Assembly (NCBI GenBank): GCA_020692215.1 | Contig: JAIMKW010000001.1 | Location: 1-64,000 of the forward strand | DNA from: Sandarakinorhabdus sp. | GTDB lineage: Bacteria; Pseudomonadota; Alphaproteobacteria; Sphingomonadales; Sphingomonadaceae | Length of the DNA stretch: 64,000 nt | Direction: 5' to 3' | In this document: positions 42,614-50,851 of the stretch, one piece after another | Layout of the letters: every line of letters begins with the position of its first letter | Numbering within the stretch: the stretch's first letter is position 1 | Position numbers and translations under genes: made by a program | The notes under the pieces: generated by a model | Databases searched by the model: none | What the model was told of the DNA's origin: nothing | The model's input: only the letters and a program-made list of their open reading frames with translations

Positions 42614-43414
42614 ATGGCGGAGTTCGAGACGATCAGAGTGGAAAAGCGCGGGCAGGTGGACTGGCTGACGCTGAACCGGCCCGAGGCGATGAACGCCATA
42701 TCTCTGCAGATGGTAGAGGAGCTGAACGCCTATTTCGGCGCGCTCTACAATGATGGCTCGGTGCGGATCGTGGTGATGCGCGGGGCCGGGCGGGCCTTTT
42801 GCGCCGGGCTGGATATCAAGGGCCATGCCGATGCCAGGGCTGCCGTGCCCTTTGGCGGGGGCTTTGGTTTTCAGGGTTATCTGGCGGATGTCTACATCAA
42901 GATGCGGCGCTGCCCGCAGCCGATCATTGCGCTGGTGCACGGCGCGGCCTGTGGTGGCGGGCTGGCCTTTGCGCTGGCAGCCGACATGCGCATTGCCGGG
43001 CAAAGCGCGCGGATGAATGCGGCCTTCATCAAGCTGGGGCTGAGTTCGTGCGACATGGGGGTGAGCTATTTCCTGCCGCGGCTGGTGGGCGGATCGGTTG
43101 CATCCGAGCTGATGCTGACGGGGCGGTTCATCCATGCACCGCGGGCGCTGGCGGTGGGGCTGGTATCCGAGGTGGTGGCCGACGATGCGCTGGAAGCGGC
43201 GGCGGCGCCCTATGTGGAGGACATGCTTGCGGCATCGCCAATCGGGCTGCGGATGACAAAGGAAGGGCTGGCGATGGCGATGGACGCGCCGAGCCTTGAG
43301 GCGGCGATGGCGATCGAGAACCGCAACCAGTTGATGTGCGCTGCGACCGAGGATTTTGCCGAAGGGATGAAGGCTTTTCTGGAGAAGAGGACGCCGGTTT
43401 ACACCGGACGTTAG
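42614..43414 (+). CDS. Enoyl-CoA hydratase/isomerase family protein
   Basis: 266 residues from ATG 42614 behind CGGGAG. Crotonase fold: TLNRPEAMNAISLQMVEEL, GAGRAFCAGLDIKGHADA (oxyanion loop 1), VHGAACGGGLAFALAADMRIAG (oxyanion loop 2) and MNAAFIKLGLSSCDMGVSYFLPRLVG. The Glu pair of the hydratase site is replaced in part (SSCDMG where many hydratases have GGxE), so isomerase or other crotonase activity is possible. Convergent with the CoA-ester operon. Confidence 0.85.
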   Translation: MAEFETIRVEKRGQVDWLTLNRPEAMNAISLQMVEELNAYFGALYNDGSVRIVVMRGAGRAFCAGLDIKGHADARAAVPFGGGFGFQGYLADVYIKMRRCPQPIIALVHGAACGGGLAFALAADMRIAGQSARMNAAFIKLGLSSCDMGVSYFLPRLVGGSVASELMLTGRFIHAPRALAVGLVSEVVADDALEAAAAPYVEDMLAASPIGLRMTKEGLAMAMDAPSLEAAMAIENRNQLMCAATEDFAEGMKAFLEKRTPVYTGR

Positions 43415-43438
43415 AGCGCTTTGCCAACAGGGCGGGTT

Positions 43439-44230
43439 TCAGGCCCTTGATGGCGGCCTGCCGAAAAGGCGGATTTCGATGATGGCGGCGGCCGCAAGGA
43501 GGGCGGCACCGATGGTTTCCAGCCGGGCGCTGCTGGTTTGGGCCGAGAACAGCGAGCAGGTGATGCAGTAGCGCACCGCGCCATCCTGATCGCGAAGCCC
43601 TGCTGCCACGCTGGTGACGCCGCGGCTGTAATTGTCTGCATCGATGGCCCAGCCGGTTTCGCGGGCGCGCTGCACATCGGCGCGCCAGGCGGCCCAGTCG
43701 GGCGGGCCATCCCAGCGCAGCTTGCGGAAGGCGGCTTCGAGGCGGGTGTCATCGAGGCCGAGCGACGCCGCGACGCAGCGCCCGCCGGCACCTGCCAGCA
43801 TGGGGAGGCGCTGGCCTGGCGACAGATCGATGCGCGTGCCCTCGCCGCTGTCGACATGGCCGAGCAGGACGAGCCGTTCGTTGGACGTGACGCGCCACAG
43901 CGAGGTGGTGGCACCCTGCTGGCGGGCGATGCGGGCGACTTCGCCGCGCACCAGCTGGAAGGCGTTGGCGGGATCGAGTGCGCTGCGGGCGATATCGATT
44001 GCGGCGGCCCCGATGGTGTAGGTTTTGCTGGCGGCATCGAAATCGGCGAAGCCTTCGGCCACCAGTGTTTTCAGGATGTTGAACGTGGAGCTGGGGCTGA
44101 GCCCAAGCGCGCGCGCAATCGCGGTGACGCCTTCGCCGCGCCGTTCGGCGGCCAGGTGGCGCAGGATTGCGAGCGCGTGGCTGACCGACGGGGTGAGGCT
44201 GCGGGACGGAGGATTGGCCGCTGTGTTCAA
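43439..44230 (-). CDS. IclR family transcriptional regulator
   Basis: 263 residues. N-terminal winged helix: SVSHALAILRHLAAE, EGVTAIARALGLSPSSTFNILKTLVAEGFAD; C-terminal effector domain with GRCVAASLGLDD and RGVTSVAAGLRDQDG. Binds small acids and controls catabolic genes. It is the last gene of the operon, overlapping the hot-dog hydratase gene (ATGA), so it probably regulates the whole operon, including itself. Confidence 0.88.
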   Translation of the reverse strand: MNTAANPPSRSLTPSVSHALAILRHLAAERRGEGVTAIARALGLSPSSTFNILKTLVAEGFADFDAASKTYTIGAAAIDIARSALDPANAFQLVRGEVARIARQQGATTSLWRVTSNERLVLLGHVDSGEGTRIDLSPGQRLPMLAGAGGRCVAASLGLDDTRLEAAFRKLRWDGPPDWAAWRADVQRARETGWAIDADNYSRGVTSVAAGLRDQDGAVRYCITCSLFSAQTSSARLETIGAALLAAAAIIEIRLFGRPPSRA

Positions 44231-44712
44231 CCGGGCCGCCCTGCCGACATGCGCTTTACCGTGTAGGACAGCACCAGCTCTTCATGCTGGTTGAAGACCT
44301 TCACTTCGGAGGAGACGATGGCGCGGTTGGATTTCGATGTCGGCTTGATGTCGGTGATATCGAGCGTTGCCCAGATGCTGTCGCCTACGCGGACCGGCGC
44401 ATGGGCTTTCAGATGGACTTCGAGAAGGGCGAGGCCGACGCCCTGGATGACCGACTGGAACAACAGGCCTTCGATGAGGCACTGGGTGAGCGCTGCGGGG
44501 ACGAGGCGGCCGGGGATTGCGGCACCGGGGTAGTTGGCATCGATGAAGATGGCCTCCAGCATACCGGTGGCGCTGATGAAGTTCACGAGATCGGATTCGG
44601 TGATGGTGCGGCGCAGTGTGCGGCCGACCATGCCGGGTTTCAGATCCTGCCAATAAGGGCCGCGGCCCATGATGGGGAGCGTTTCGAACTGACCTTGCGT
44701 GGTGGTGGTCAT
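44227..44712 (-). CDS. MaoC-like hot-dog hydratase (short form)
   Basis: 161 residues from ATG 44712. Hot-dog fold of MaoC type: PYWQDLKPGMVGRTLRRTITESDLVNFISATGMLEAIFID...GRLVPAALTQCLIEGLLF, then VHLKAHAPVRVGDSIWATLDI. The hydratase motif is altered: the family's D-x4-H in the active loop is seen as DANYP, without the typical His. Could be a hydratase or an accessory subunit. In the operon between the IclR gene and the short acyl-CoA dehydrogenase gene, overlapping both. Confidence 0.75.
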   Translation of the reverse strand: MTTTTQGQFETLPIMGRGPYWQDLKPGMVGRTLRRTITESDLVNFISATGMLEAIFIDANYPGAAIPGRLVPAALTQCLIEGLLFQSVIQGVGLALLEVHLKAHAPVRVGDSIWATLDITDIKPTSKSNRAIVSSEVKVFNQHEELVLSYTVKRMSAGRPG

Positions 44713-45680
44713 GCTGGGGTTCCTGCGTGAAGATGGGTGCGGATGAAATCTGCGCTGGTGCCTTCGGGAGCAGCGATGCGGGCGTTGCCGATCTGTCTGG
44801 CCCAATGGTCTGTGCCGCCGAAGGCCAGCTGCAGCTGTTTCAGGCGTCGGATGTGGAGCTGGAGATCATAGTCTGCTGTCGCCCCCATGGCGCCGTGGAC
44901 GGCATGGGCGATGGCGGTGACATCGTGCGCGGCCTCGGATGTGCGGCATTTGGCAACCGCTGAGCGCAGCGGATGGAAGCCGCTGCCCGAAAGACCGATG
45001 CCCGATGCCGTTGTGGCCGACACCAGCTGTTCGGCCATTTGGGCGAGTTGGTGCTGGATGGCCTGAAACTTTGCCAGCGGGCGGCCGAACTGCTGGCGGC
45101 TGTTGGCGTGTTCCATTGTCATGGCCAGCAGGCGGGCCATGCTGCCGGCCATGCGGGCGGCGGCAAGGGCTGCTGCGATCACCAGCAGATCTTCGCCATC
45201 GGCGGGAACCTGGAACAGGGCCGGGGCGGAGAGATCGATGCTGCCGCCGCCGCAGTGGAACGGATCCTGGCCGGTGAGGCTGACGGGGATGAGAGACCAG
45301 TGCCGTGTGCCATTTGCGGGCCCTGGGATGAGGGCGTGGGTGGCGTGCGCTGCCAGCGGGAGGATGGCAGACGGCGGGGCGAGAAGGATGGCGGCATCGG
45401 CCGGGGCGGCGGCTCCGCGCATGTGGAGCAGCAGGCGGGCGACAGCGGTTTCGGCGAAGGGGGCGGGGAGGGTGGCCTCGCCGCAGGCAAGGGCGAGCGG
45501 GTGGAATTCTGCGAGCGTCAGGCTGGCGCCGCCCGCGCTTTCGGGGAGGAGGGCATCGAGGAAGCCGGACTCGCGGATTTCGGCCCAGAGCGGCGGAACA
45601 CCGGGCGCAGCTTCGGCGGCGCGCACGGCGGCCGGGGGCGCGATTCTGACGAGCAGGCGGCGGAAGGCTTCATCGAACAT
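44709..45680 (-). CDS. Short acyl-CoA dehydrogenase subunit
   Basis: 323 residues, about 60-80 fewer than usual. Only the N-terminal helices (SGFLDALLPESAGGASLTLAEF) and the C-terminal four-helix part (MEHANSRQQFGRPLAKFQAIQHQLAQMAE, AHAVHGAMGATADYDLQLHIRRLKQLQL) are clear; the middle flavin-contact motif (normally TEPGxGSD) is missing. Such shortened members form heterotetramers with a full-length partner, as in bacterial steroid degradation. The preceding gene (45694-46842) encodes the probable partner, 14 bp upstream. Confidence 0.8.
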   Translation of the reverse strand: MFDEAFRRLLVRIAPPAAVRAAEAAPGVPPLWAEIRESGFLDALLPESAGGASLTLAEFHPLALACGEATLPAPFAETAVARLLLHMRGAAAPADAAILLAPPSAILPLAAHATHALIPGPANGTRHWSLIPVSLTGQDPFHCGGGSIDLSAPALFQVPADGEDLLVIAAALAAARMAGSMARLLAMTMEHANSRQQFGRPLAKFQAIQHQLAQMAEQLVSATTASGIGLSGSGFHPLRSAVAKCRTSEAAHDVTAIAHAVHGAMGATADYDLQLHIRRLKQLQLAFGGTDHWARQIGNARIAAPEGTSADFIRTHLHAGTPA

Positions 45681-45693
45681 CGGGGGGCCTTTC

Positions 45694-46842
45694 CTAGCGC
45701 AGGCCCATGCCGCGGGCGATCATGCCGCGCAGGATTTCGCGCGTGCCGCCGCGCAGCGAGAAGACGGGCGAAAGCTGCATGAGGAACGCGAGGGTCTGCA
45801 GCAGCTCGGGATCGGGCGGGGTGTTCGGGTTTGCTGACACTGCGTCTGCGATTTCGCGCGGGATGGCCTGTTCCAGTTCGGTTCCCAGATCCTTCAGCAG
45901 GGCTGCTTCGACGATGGGGGACTGGCCTTCGGCGAGGCGGGCGGTAATGGAAACCGACATGGCGCGAAGGGTGGCAAGGCGTGCGAGGAAGCGGCCGAGC
46001 GCTGGCGCATCGGTGGCGGCCAGATGGTGTGTCCAGAGATCGAGGAGAATGAGGGACGAATAGATCCGTTCGGGGCCGGAACGTTCGAAGGCGAGCTCGG
46101 CATTGACCTGCGCCCAGCCTTCACCCTCGGTTCCGACCAGCGCGTCTTCGGGGAGATCGACAGCATCGAAATGCACTTCGCTGAAATCGCTGTCGCCGGT
46201 GAGAAGCGTGATGGGGCGGATGGTGATTCCGGGTGATTTCAGATCGACGAGGATCTGGCTGAGGCCGCGCTGGCGATCGTCGCTGCTGCCCGATGTGCGC
46301 ACCAGCGCGATCATCCAGTCGGCCTTGTGGGCATAGGTTGTCCAGATTTTCGAGCCATTGAGGCGCCAGCCGGTGGCGGTGCGTTCGGCGCGGGTGCGGA
46401 CGCTGGCGAGATCGGAGCCGGCACCGGGTTCGCTCATGCCGATGCAGAAGAAGGCCTCGGAGCGGCAGATGGCCGGGATGAAGCGCTTGCGCTGGGCTTC
46501 GGAGCCGAATTTCAGCAGCAGAGGCCCGCTTTGCCGATCACCGATCCAGTGGGCGGCGATGGGGGCGCCGGCGGCGAGCAGTTCTTCTATCAGCACGAAG
46601 CGGGCGAAGGCATCTTGCCCGCCGCCGCCATAGCGCTGCGGCAGGGTGAGGCCGACCCAGCCCTTTGCCGCAAGCGCGCGGCTGAAATCGGCGTCCCATG
46701 CGGTCCAGGTGCGGGCGCGTTGGTGCGGTGGGCGGCTGGCGAGATGCTGGGCGAGGAAGGCCTTGATGGCGGGACGGAGCGCTTCGGCCTTTGCCGGGAT
46801 AGTGGCCGGGGCGAAGCTTTCAAGCAGGTCTGCGAGCGCCAT
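45694..46842 (-). CDS. Acyl-CoA dehydrogenase, likely partner of the short subunit
   Basis: 382 residues from ATG 46842, overlapping the previous gene's stop (TGATG). ACAD motifs: GWVGLTLPQRYGGGGQDAFAR, FCIGMSEPGAGSDLASVRTRA and GLSQILVDLKSPGITIRPI; the C-terminus FSLRGGTREILRGMIARGMGLR has no Glu in the usual YEGT place, so the catalytic base must be elsewhere or supplied by the partner. Forms a pair with the short subunit immediately downstream. Confidence 0.85.
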   Translation of the reverse strand: MALADLLESFAPATIPAKAEALRPAIKAFLAQHLASRPPHQRARTWTAWDADFSRALAAKGWVGLTLPQRYGGGGQDAFARFVLIEELLAAGAPIAAHWIGDRQSGPLLLKFGSEAQRKRFIPAICRSEAFFCIGMSEPGAGSDLASVRTRAERTATGWRLNGSKIWTTYAHKADWMIALVRTSGSSDDRQRGLSQILVDLKSPGITIRPITLLTGDSDFSEVHFDAVDLPEDALVGTEGEGWAQVNAELAFERSGPERIYSSLILLDLWTHHLAATDAPALGRFLARLATLRAMSVSITARLAEGQSPIVEAALLKDLGTELEQAIPREIADAVSANPNTPPDPELLQTLAFLMQLSPVFSLRGGTREILRGMIARGMGLR

Positions 46843-48458
46843 CAGTTGGCGCCCGCAAGCAGGCCGCGGGCGATGACATGGGCCTGGATTTCGGCTGCAC
46901 CTTCGAACACGCTGAGGATGCGCGCATCGCACAGGATGCGGCTGGCTTCGCTTTCCAGGGCATAGCCTGCCCCGCCGTGAATTTGCAGGCAGGCGTCTGC
47001 CGCGGTCCATGCGGTGCGGGCGGCGAGCAGCTTTGCCATGCCCGCTTCGACATCGCAGCGGCGGCCGGAATCCTTGGCGCGCGCTGCTGCAAGGGTGAGT
47101 TCGCGCGAAAGGATGATATCGACCATGGTGAGGGCGAGCTTGTCGGCCACGCGGGGGAAGGCCGAGAGCGGCTTGCCGAACTGTCGGCGGCCCTGCGCAT
47201 AGGCCAGGCCCAGTTCGAAGGCGCGGCGGGCGACGCCGACGGCGCGGGCCGCTGTCTGGATGCGGGCGCCCTCGAAGGTTTGCATCAGCTGGCGGAAGCC
47301 CTGGCCTTCGGCATCGCCCAGCAGGCCATCGGAGGCGACTTCGAAGCCATCGAAGGCGAGTTCATATTCGCGCATGCCGCGATAGCCGAGAACGGGGATT
47401 TCGCCGCCGCTGAGGCCGGGGACGGGGAAAGGGTTTTCCCGCGTGCCGCGCGGCTTTTCGGCCAGCAGCATGCTGATGCCGCGATGGCCGGGGCCGCCGG
47501 TGCGAACCAGCATGGTCATCAGATCGCTTCGGGCGGCGTGAGTGATCCAGCTTTTGGCGCCATGGATGCGCCAGCCGCCGCCGGGGCGGGGGGTGGCGCG
47601 GGTGGAAAGGCTGGCGAGATCGGAGCCGCTGCCCGGCTCGGTGAAGACGGCCGCCGGAAGGATGGAGCCATCGGCGATGCCGGGGAGCCAGCGGGCCTTT
47701 TGCGCTTGCGTGCCGGCAGAGGCGATGAGATCACCGGCGATTTCCGAGCGGGTGCCGAGCGAACCGACGCCGATCCAGCCGCGGCTGAGCTCTTCGGTGA
47801 CGATGCACATTTCGACCTTGCCGAGCCCCATGCCGCCATGGGCTTGCGGGAGCGTAAGGCCGAATGCGCCGAGATCTGCGAGTTCGGCGATGAGAGCATC
47901 GGGAACGAGCGCATCGTCGAGGTGCCAGCGTTGCGCGTGGGGGAGGATGCGCTCGGTGGTGAAGCGGTGGAACTGGGCGCGGATGCTGTCGAGCGTTTCA
48001 TCGCCCAGGTCTGCGAGCGGCTGGGCGCCGGCGGACAGATGGGCGGCCAGCGCCGCGCGGGCCTGCGCGCCGGTGCCTTCGCGCACCAGGGCTGCGACAT
48101 CCGGATGGGCGAGCAGGGCCGCGGCTTCGCTTTCAAGGCCGAGATCGGACGGGCGGGCGGTTTCCCCCGGGCCGATGGCGATGGCCGCGCCCAGCGCTGC
48201 CAGCGTTTCGCCGAAGCCGATGCAGTGGACGAGGCGTTCGGGCTCGCCGTAGCGGTTGCGGGCTTTGGCGCTGTGCGCCCATTGATCGAGTGCGGCGAGC
48301 GCTTCGACGAGTGTTGCGCCCCAGGCCATGGCGTGGGCGGCGCGCTGTTCGGTTTCAAGGCGGGCGGCCTTTGCCGGGGTGCCGACACGGGCGGCGACGG
48401 CAGCGCGGGCGGCGGCGCTGTAGCGGCGGGCGGCATCGAGGGCGTTGGCGCTGATCAT
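46842..48458 (-). CDS. Large acyl-CoA dehydrogenase, methylsuccinyl-CoA dehydrogenase-like
   Basis: 538 residues with an N-terminal helical extension of about 150 residues (LETEQRAAHAMAWGATLVEAL, PERLVHCIGFGETLAALG, ETARPSDLGL) before the dehydrogenase. This architecture resembles (2S)-methylsuccinyl-CoA dehydrogenase of the ethylmalonyl-CoA pathway, recalled rather than aligned. Dehydrogenase motifs: GGMGLGKVEMCIVTEELSRGW, VFTEPGSGSDLASLST, HGAKSWITHA and the C-terminal LQIHGGAGYALESEASRILCDAR with FEGAAEIQ (Glu). It probably oxidises a branched or dicarboxylic CoA ester; the ethylmalonyl pathway core genes are not here. Overlaps its neighbours on both sides. Confidence 0.78.
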   Translation of the reverse strand: MISANALDAARRYSAAARAAVAARVGTPAKAARLETEQRAAHAMAWGATLVEALAALDQWAHSAKARNRYGEPERLVHCIGFGETLAALGAAIAIGPGETARPSDLGLESEAAALLAHPDVAALVREGTGAQARAALAAHLSAGAQPLADLGDETLDSIRAQFHRFTTERILPHAQRWHLDDALVPDALIAELADLGAFGLTLPQAHGGMGLGKVEMCIVTEELSRGWIGVGSLGTRSEIAGDLIASAGTQAQKARWLPGIADGSILPAAVFTEPGSGSDLASLSTRATPRPGGGWRIHGAKSWITHAARSDLMTMLVRTGGPGHRGISMLLAEKPRGTRENPFPVPGLSGGEIPVLGYRGMREYELAFDGFEVASDGLLGDAEGQGFRQLMQTFEGARIQTAARAVGVARRAFELGLAYAQGRRQFGKPLSAFPRVADKLALTMVDIILSRELTLAAARAKDSGRRCDVEAGMAKLLAARTAWTAADACLQIHGGAGYALESEASRILCDARILSVFEGAAEIQAHVIARGLLAGAN

Positions 48459-49666
48459 GGCTGGGCGACGACCCCTGATGCGACAAGCGCTTCGATTTCG
48501 GCCGGGGCCAATCCGAGGAGACGCGCGAGGACGGCCGCGCCCTGTTCGCCGAGGCGGGGGGCCGGGGCTGGTGGCTGGCGGGGGGTGGCGGAGAAGCTGG
48601 CGGCGGCACCGGGGGCCGGATAGCTTTGGCCGCTGGGGTGGCCGATGGTGCTGAACAGCGGATTTTCGGTTACGAGAGCGGGGTCTGTTGCGGCTTGGGC
48701 CAGCGTGCCATAGGCGCCGTGGCAGACGCCCAGCGGCTCGAAGGCGGCGACGAGATCGGCGTGGGTTCGGGTGCGGACGGCGGCTTCGACCAGCGGCTCG
48801 AGCGCGGCGCGGTGGGTGAAGCGCAGGCCTTCATCGTTCGCGAAGGACAGGCCAAGGCGCGCTTCGATGGCAGCGACGGACGGGCCGATCCCCAGCGCCT
48901 GGACAAGGCCGGCCCATTGGCGGGGCGAGATGGCGATCAGCATGAGGCGCTTGCCATCGGCCGTGGTGAAATCGCGGCCGAAGGCGCCATAGACGGCGTT
49001 GCCGATGCGCGGCCTATCGTGGCCTGCCAGCATCGCTTCGGCCAGCATGCCGAGATTGCCGGCGGCGCTGATGCCGATATCGGCCAACGGGATGCGGACT
49101 TCCTGGCCAAGGCCGGTGGACTCACGGTGGCGGAGCGCTGCCAGTGCTGCAAAGGCGGTGTAGGCGCCCGTGAGCAGATCCCATGCGGGAAGCACATGGT
49201 TCACCGGCTGGTCGCCCAACGTTTCCGGGCCGGTGATGCCGGGGAAGCCCAGCGCTGCGTTCACGGTGTAATCGAGCGCGGGGCCGCCATCGGCGCGGCC
49301 CATGACGCGCAGCGTGATGAGATCGGCGCGGCGCTGTGCGAGGCGGTTGTGGGCGAGGAAGCCCTCGACCGGGAAGTTGGTGAGGAACAGATCGGTTGCC
49401 GGGGCGGTGGCGAGGCGGGTGAGGATATCGCGGCCTTCGGGCCTTGCGAGATCGAGCGCGACGGATTGCTTGCCCTTGTTGAGGCCTTCCCAATAGAGGC
49501 TGTCGCCCGAGGGCGCGAGCGGCCAGCGGCGGTAATCGGGCCCGCCGCCGGCCTGATCGACACGGATGACGGTGGCGCCCAGTTGCGCCAGGTAGAGGCC
49601 GGCCGAGGGGGCTGCGACGAAGGACGATGCCTCCACCACGGTGAGGCCCGAGAGCAGGGGCGCCAT
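48455..49666 (-). CDS. CaiB/BaiF class III CoA-transferase (2-methylfumaryl-CoA isomerase-like)
   Basis: 403 residues. Family motifs: GLTVVEASSFVAAPSAGLYLAQLGATVIRV, YWEGLNKGKQSVALDLARPEGR, FLTNFPVEGFL and VNHVLPAWDLLTGAYTAFAAL (with the catalytic Asp). The VNHVLPAWDLLTG segment resembles the Mct branch, which transfers CoA within one molecule (2-methylfumaryl-CoA isomerase). It could instead transfer CoA from succinyl-CoA to the operon's acid substrate. No acyl-CoA ligase is in the operon, so this is the only visible activation step. Overlaps the dehydrogenase gene by ATGA. Confidence 0.82.
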   Translation of the reverse strand: MAPLLSGLTVVEASSFVAAPSAGLYLAQLGATVIRVDQAGGGPDYRRWPLAPSGDSLYWEGLNKGKQSVALDLARPEGRDILTRLATAPATDLFLTNFPVEGFLAHNRLAQRRADLITLRVMGRADGGPALDYTVNAALGFPGITGPETLGDQPVNHVLPAWDLLTGAYTAFAALAALRHRESTGLGQEVRIPLADIGISAAGNLGMLAEAMLAGHDRPRIGNAVYGAFGRDFTTADGKRLMLIAISPRQWAGLVQALGIGPSVAAIEARLGLSFANDEGLRFTHRAALEPLVEAAVRTRTHADLVAAFEPLGVCHGAYGTLAQAATDPALVTENPLFSTIGHPSGQSYPAPGAAASFSATPRQPPAPAPRLGEQGAAVLARLLGLAPAEIEALVASGVVAQP

Positions 49667-49669
49667 GGC

Positions 49670-50851
49670 CTAATGCTGCGCCGCAAATTCGCGCAGCATA
49701 GTCTTGGCGATCACGAGCTGGAGGATCTGGGTGGTGCCTTCGTAGATGCGGTAGATGCGAGCATCGCGGAAGAAGCGCTCGGCTTCATATTCGGCGAGAT
49801 AGCCTGCGCCGCCGTGAATCTGCACGCAGCGATCGACGACGCGGCCGCACATTTCAGACGCGAACATCTTGGCGCTGGCGGCTTCGATGGAGACGCGTTT
49901 GCCTTCGTCTGCCAGGCGGCAGGCATCGGCGATCATGCATTCGGACGCGTAGATTTCGGCCTGGCTGTCGGCCAGCATCGCCTGGATGAGCTGGAAGTTG
50001 GCGATCGGCTCGCCGAAGGCCTTGCGTTCGGTGGCGTAGCGCAGCGCGGTATCGAGTGCGCGCTTTGCATAGCCGGCGGCTGCTGCGCCGACCGAAAGGC
50101 GGCCGTTATCGAGGCTCTGCATGGCGGCCATGAAGCCCTTGCCTTCCTCGCCGCCGAGGAGCGCGTCGCCCGGCACCTTCACATCTTCGAGGATGATGTC
50201 GGCGATCTGCGAGCCTTGCTGGCCCATCTTCCTGTCGGGCTTTCCGACCGTGATTCCGGGCGTGTCCATCGGCACGAGGAAGGCCGAGACATGGGCGTTC
50301 TTGGGGAGCGGCTCGACGCTGGTGCGCGCCATGACAAGCGCGACCTTCGCGAACGGGGCGTTGGTGATGTAGCGCTTGGTGCCGGTGAGGACATAGCCGT
50401 TGCCATCGCGCACGGCGCGGGTCTGCATGGCGGCGGCATCCGAACCGGAGCCGGGTTCGGTGAGGGCGAAGCTGGCGATGGCGCCTGCGGCAAGGCGCGG
50501 GAGCCAGTGGGCCTTCTGTTCGGGCGTGCCGCTCTTCATGAGCGCGGAACAGACCATGCCGATGTTGATGGAGGTGATCGAGCGGTAGGCCGGGAGCGCG
50601 TAGGAGAGAAGGCGGATGGTTTCCACATATTGCGAGATGTTCATGCCCGCGCCGCCATATTGTTCGGGCATGGTGATGCCGAACAGGCCCATTTCGCGCA
50701 TTTCGGCGAGGATATCGTCGGGGATGCGATCGTCTGCGATGACCTGGGGTTCGGCCGGGATCAGCCTTTCGCGCACATAGCGTTCGAGCTGGCTGGTGAA
50801 GGCGGCGAAGGTTTCGGCATCCATGCCGCCGACATTGCTGATTTCAGGCAT
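49670..50851 (-). CDS. Acyl-CoA dehydrogenase (full-length, complete active site)
   Basis: 393 residues. Complete motif set: MGLFGITMPEQYGGAGMNISQ, FALTEPGSGSDAAAMQTRAVRDG, GTKRYITNAPFAK, CVQIHGGAGYLAEYEAERFFRDA and RIYRIYEGTTQIQ-like YEGTTQ with the catalytic Glu. Homotetramer expected, using FAD and an electron-transfer flavoprotein. Three-base gap to the CoA-transferase gene and 8-bp overlap with the thiolase gene. Confidence 0.92.
   Translation of the reverse strand: MPEISNVGGMDAETFAAFTSQLERYVRERLIPAEPQVIADDRIPDDILAEMREMGLFGITMPEQYGGAGMNISQYVETIRLLSYALPAYRSITSINIGMVCSALMKSGTPEQKAHWLPRLAAGAIASFALTEPGSGSDAAAMQTRAVRDGNGYVLTGTKRYITNAPFAKVALVMARTSVEPLPKNAHVSAFLVPMDTPGITVGKPDRKMGQQGSQIADIILEDVKVPGDALLGGEEGKGFMAAMQSLDNGRLSVGAAAAGYAKRALDTALRYATERKAFGEPIANFQLIQAMLADSQAEIYASECMIADACRLADEGKRVSIEAASAKMFASEMCGRVVDRCVQIHGGAGYLAEYEAERFFRDARIYRIYEGTTQILQLVIAKTMLREFAAQH

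Noticed and set aside
41275..43414. Kynureninase and enoyl-CoA hydratase as part of the 11-gene operon
   Set aside because: They are on the opposite strand and convergent with it; no shared promoter can be argued.
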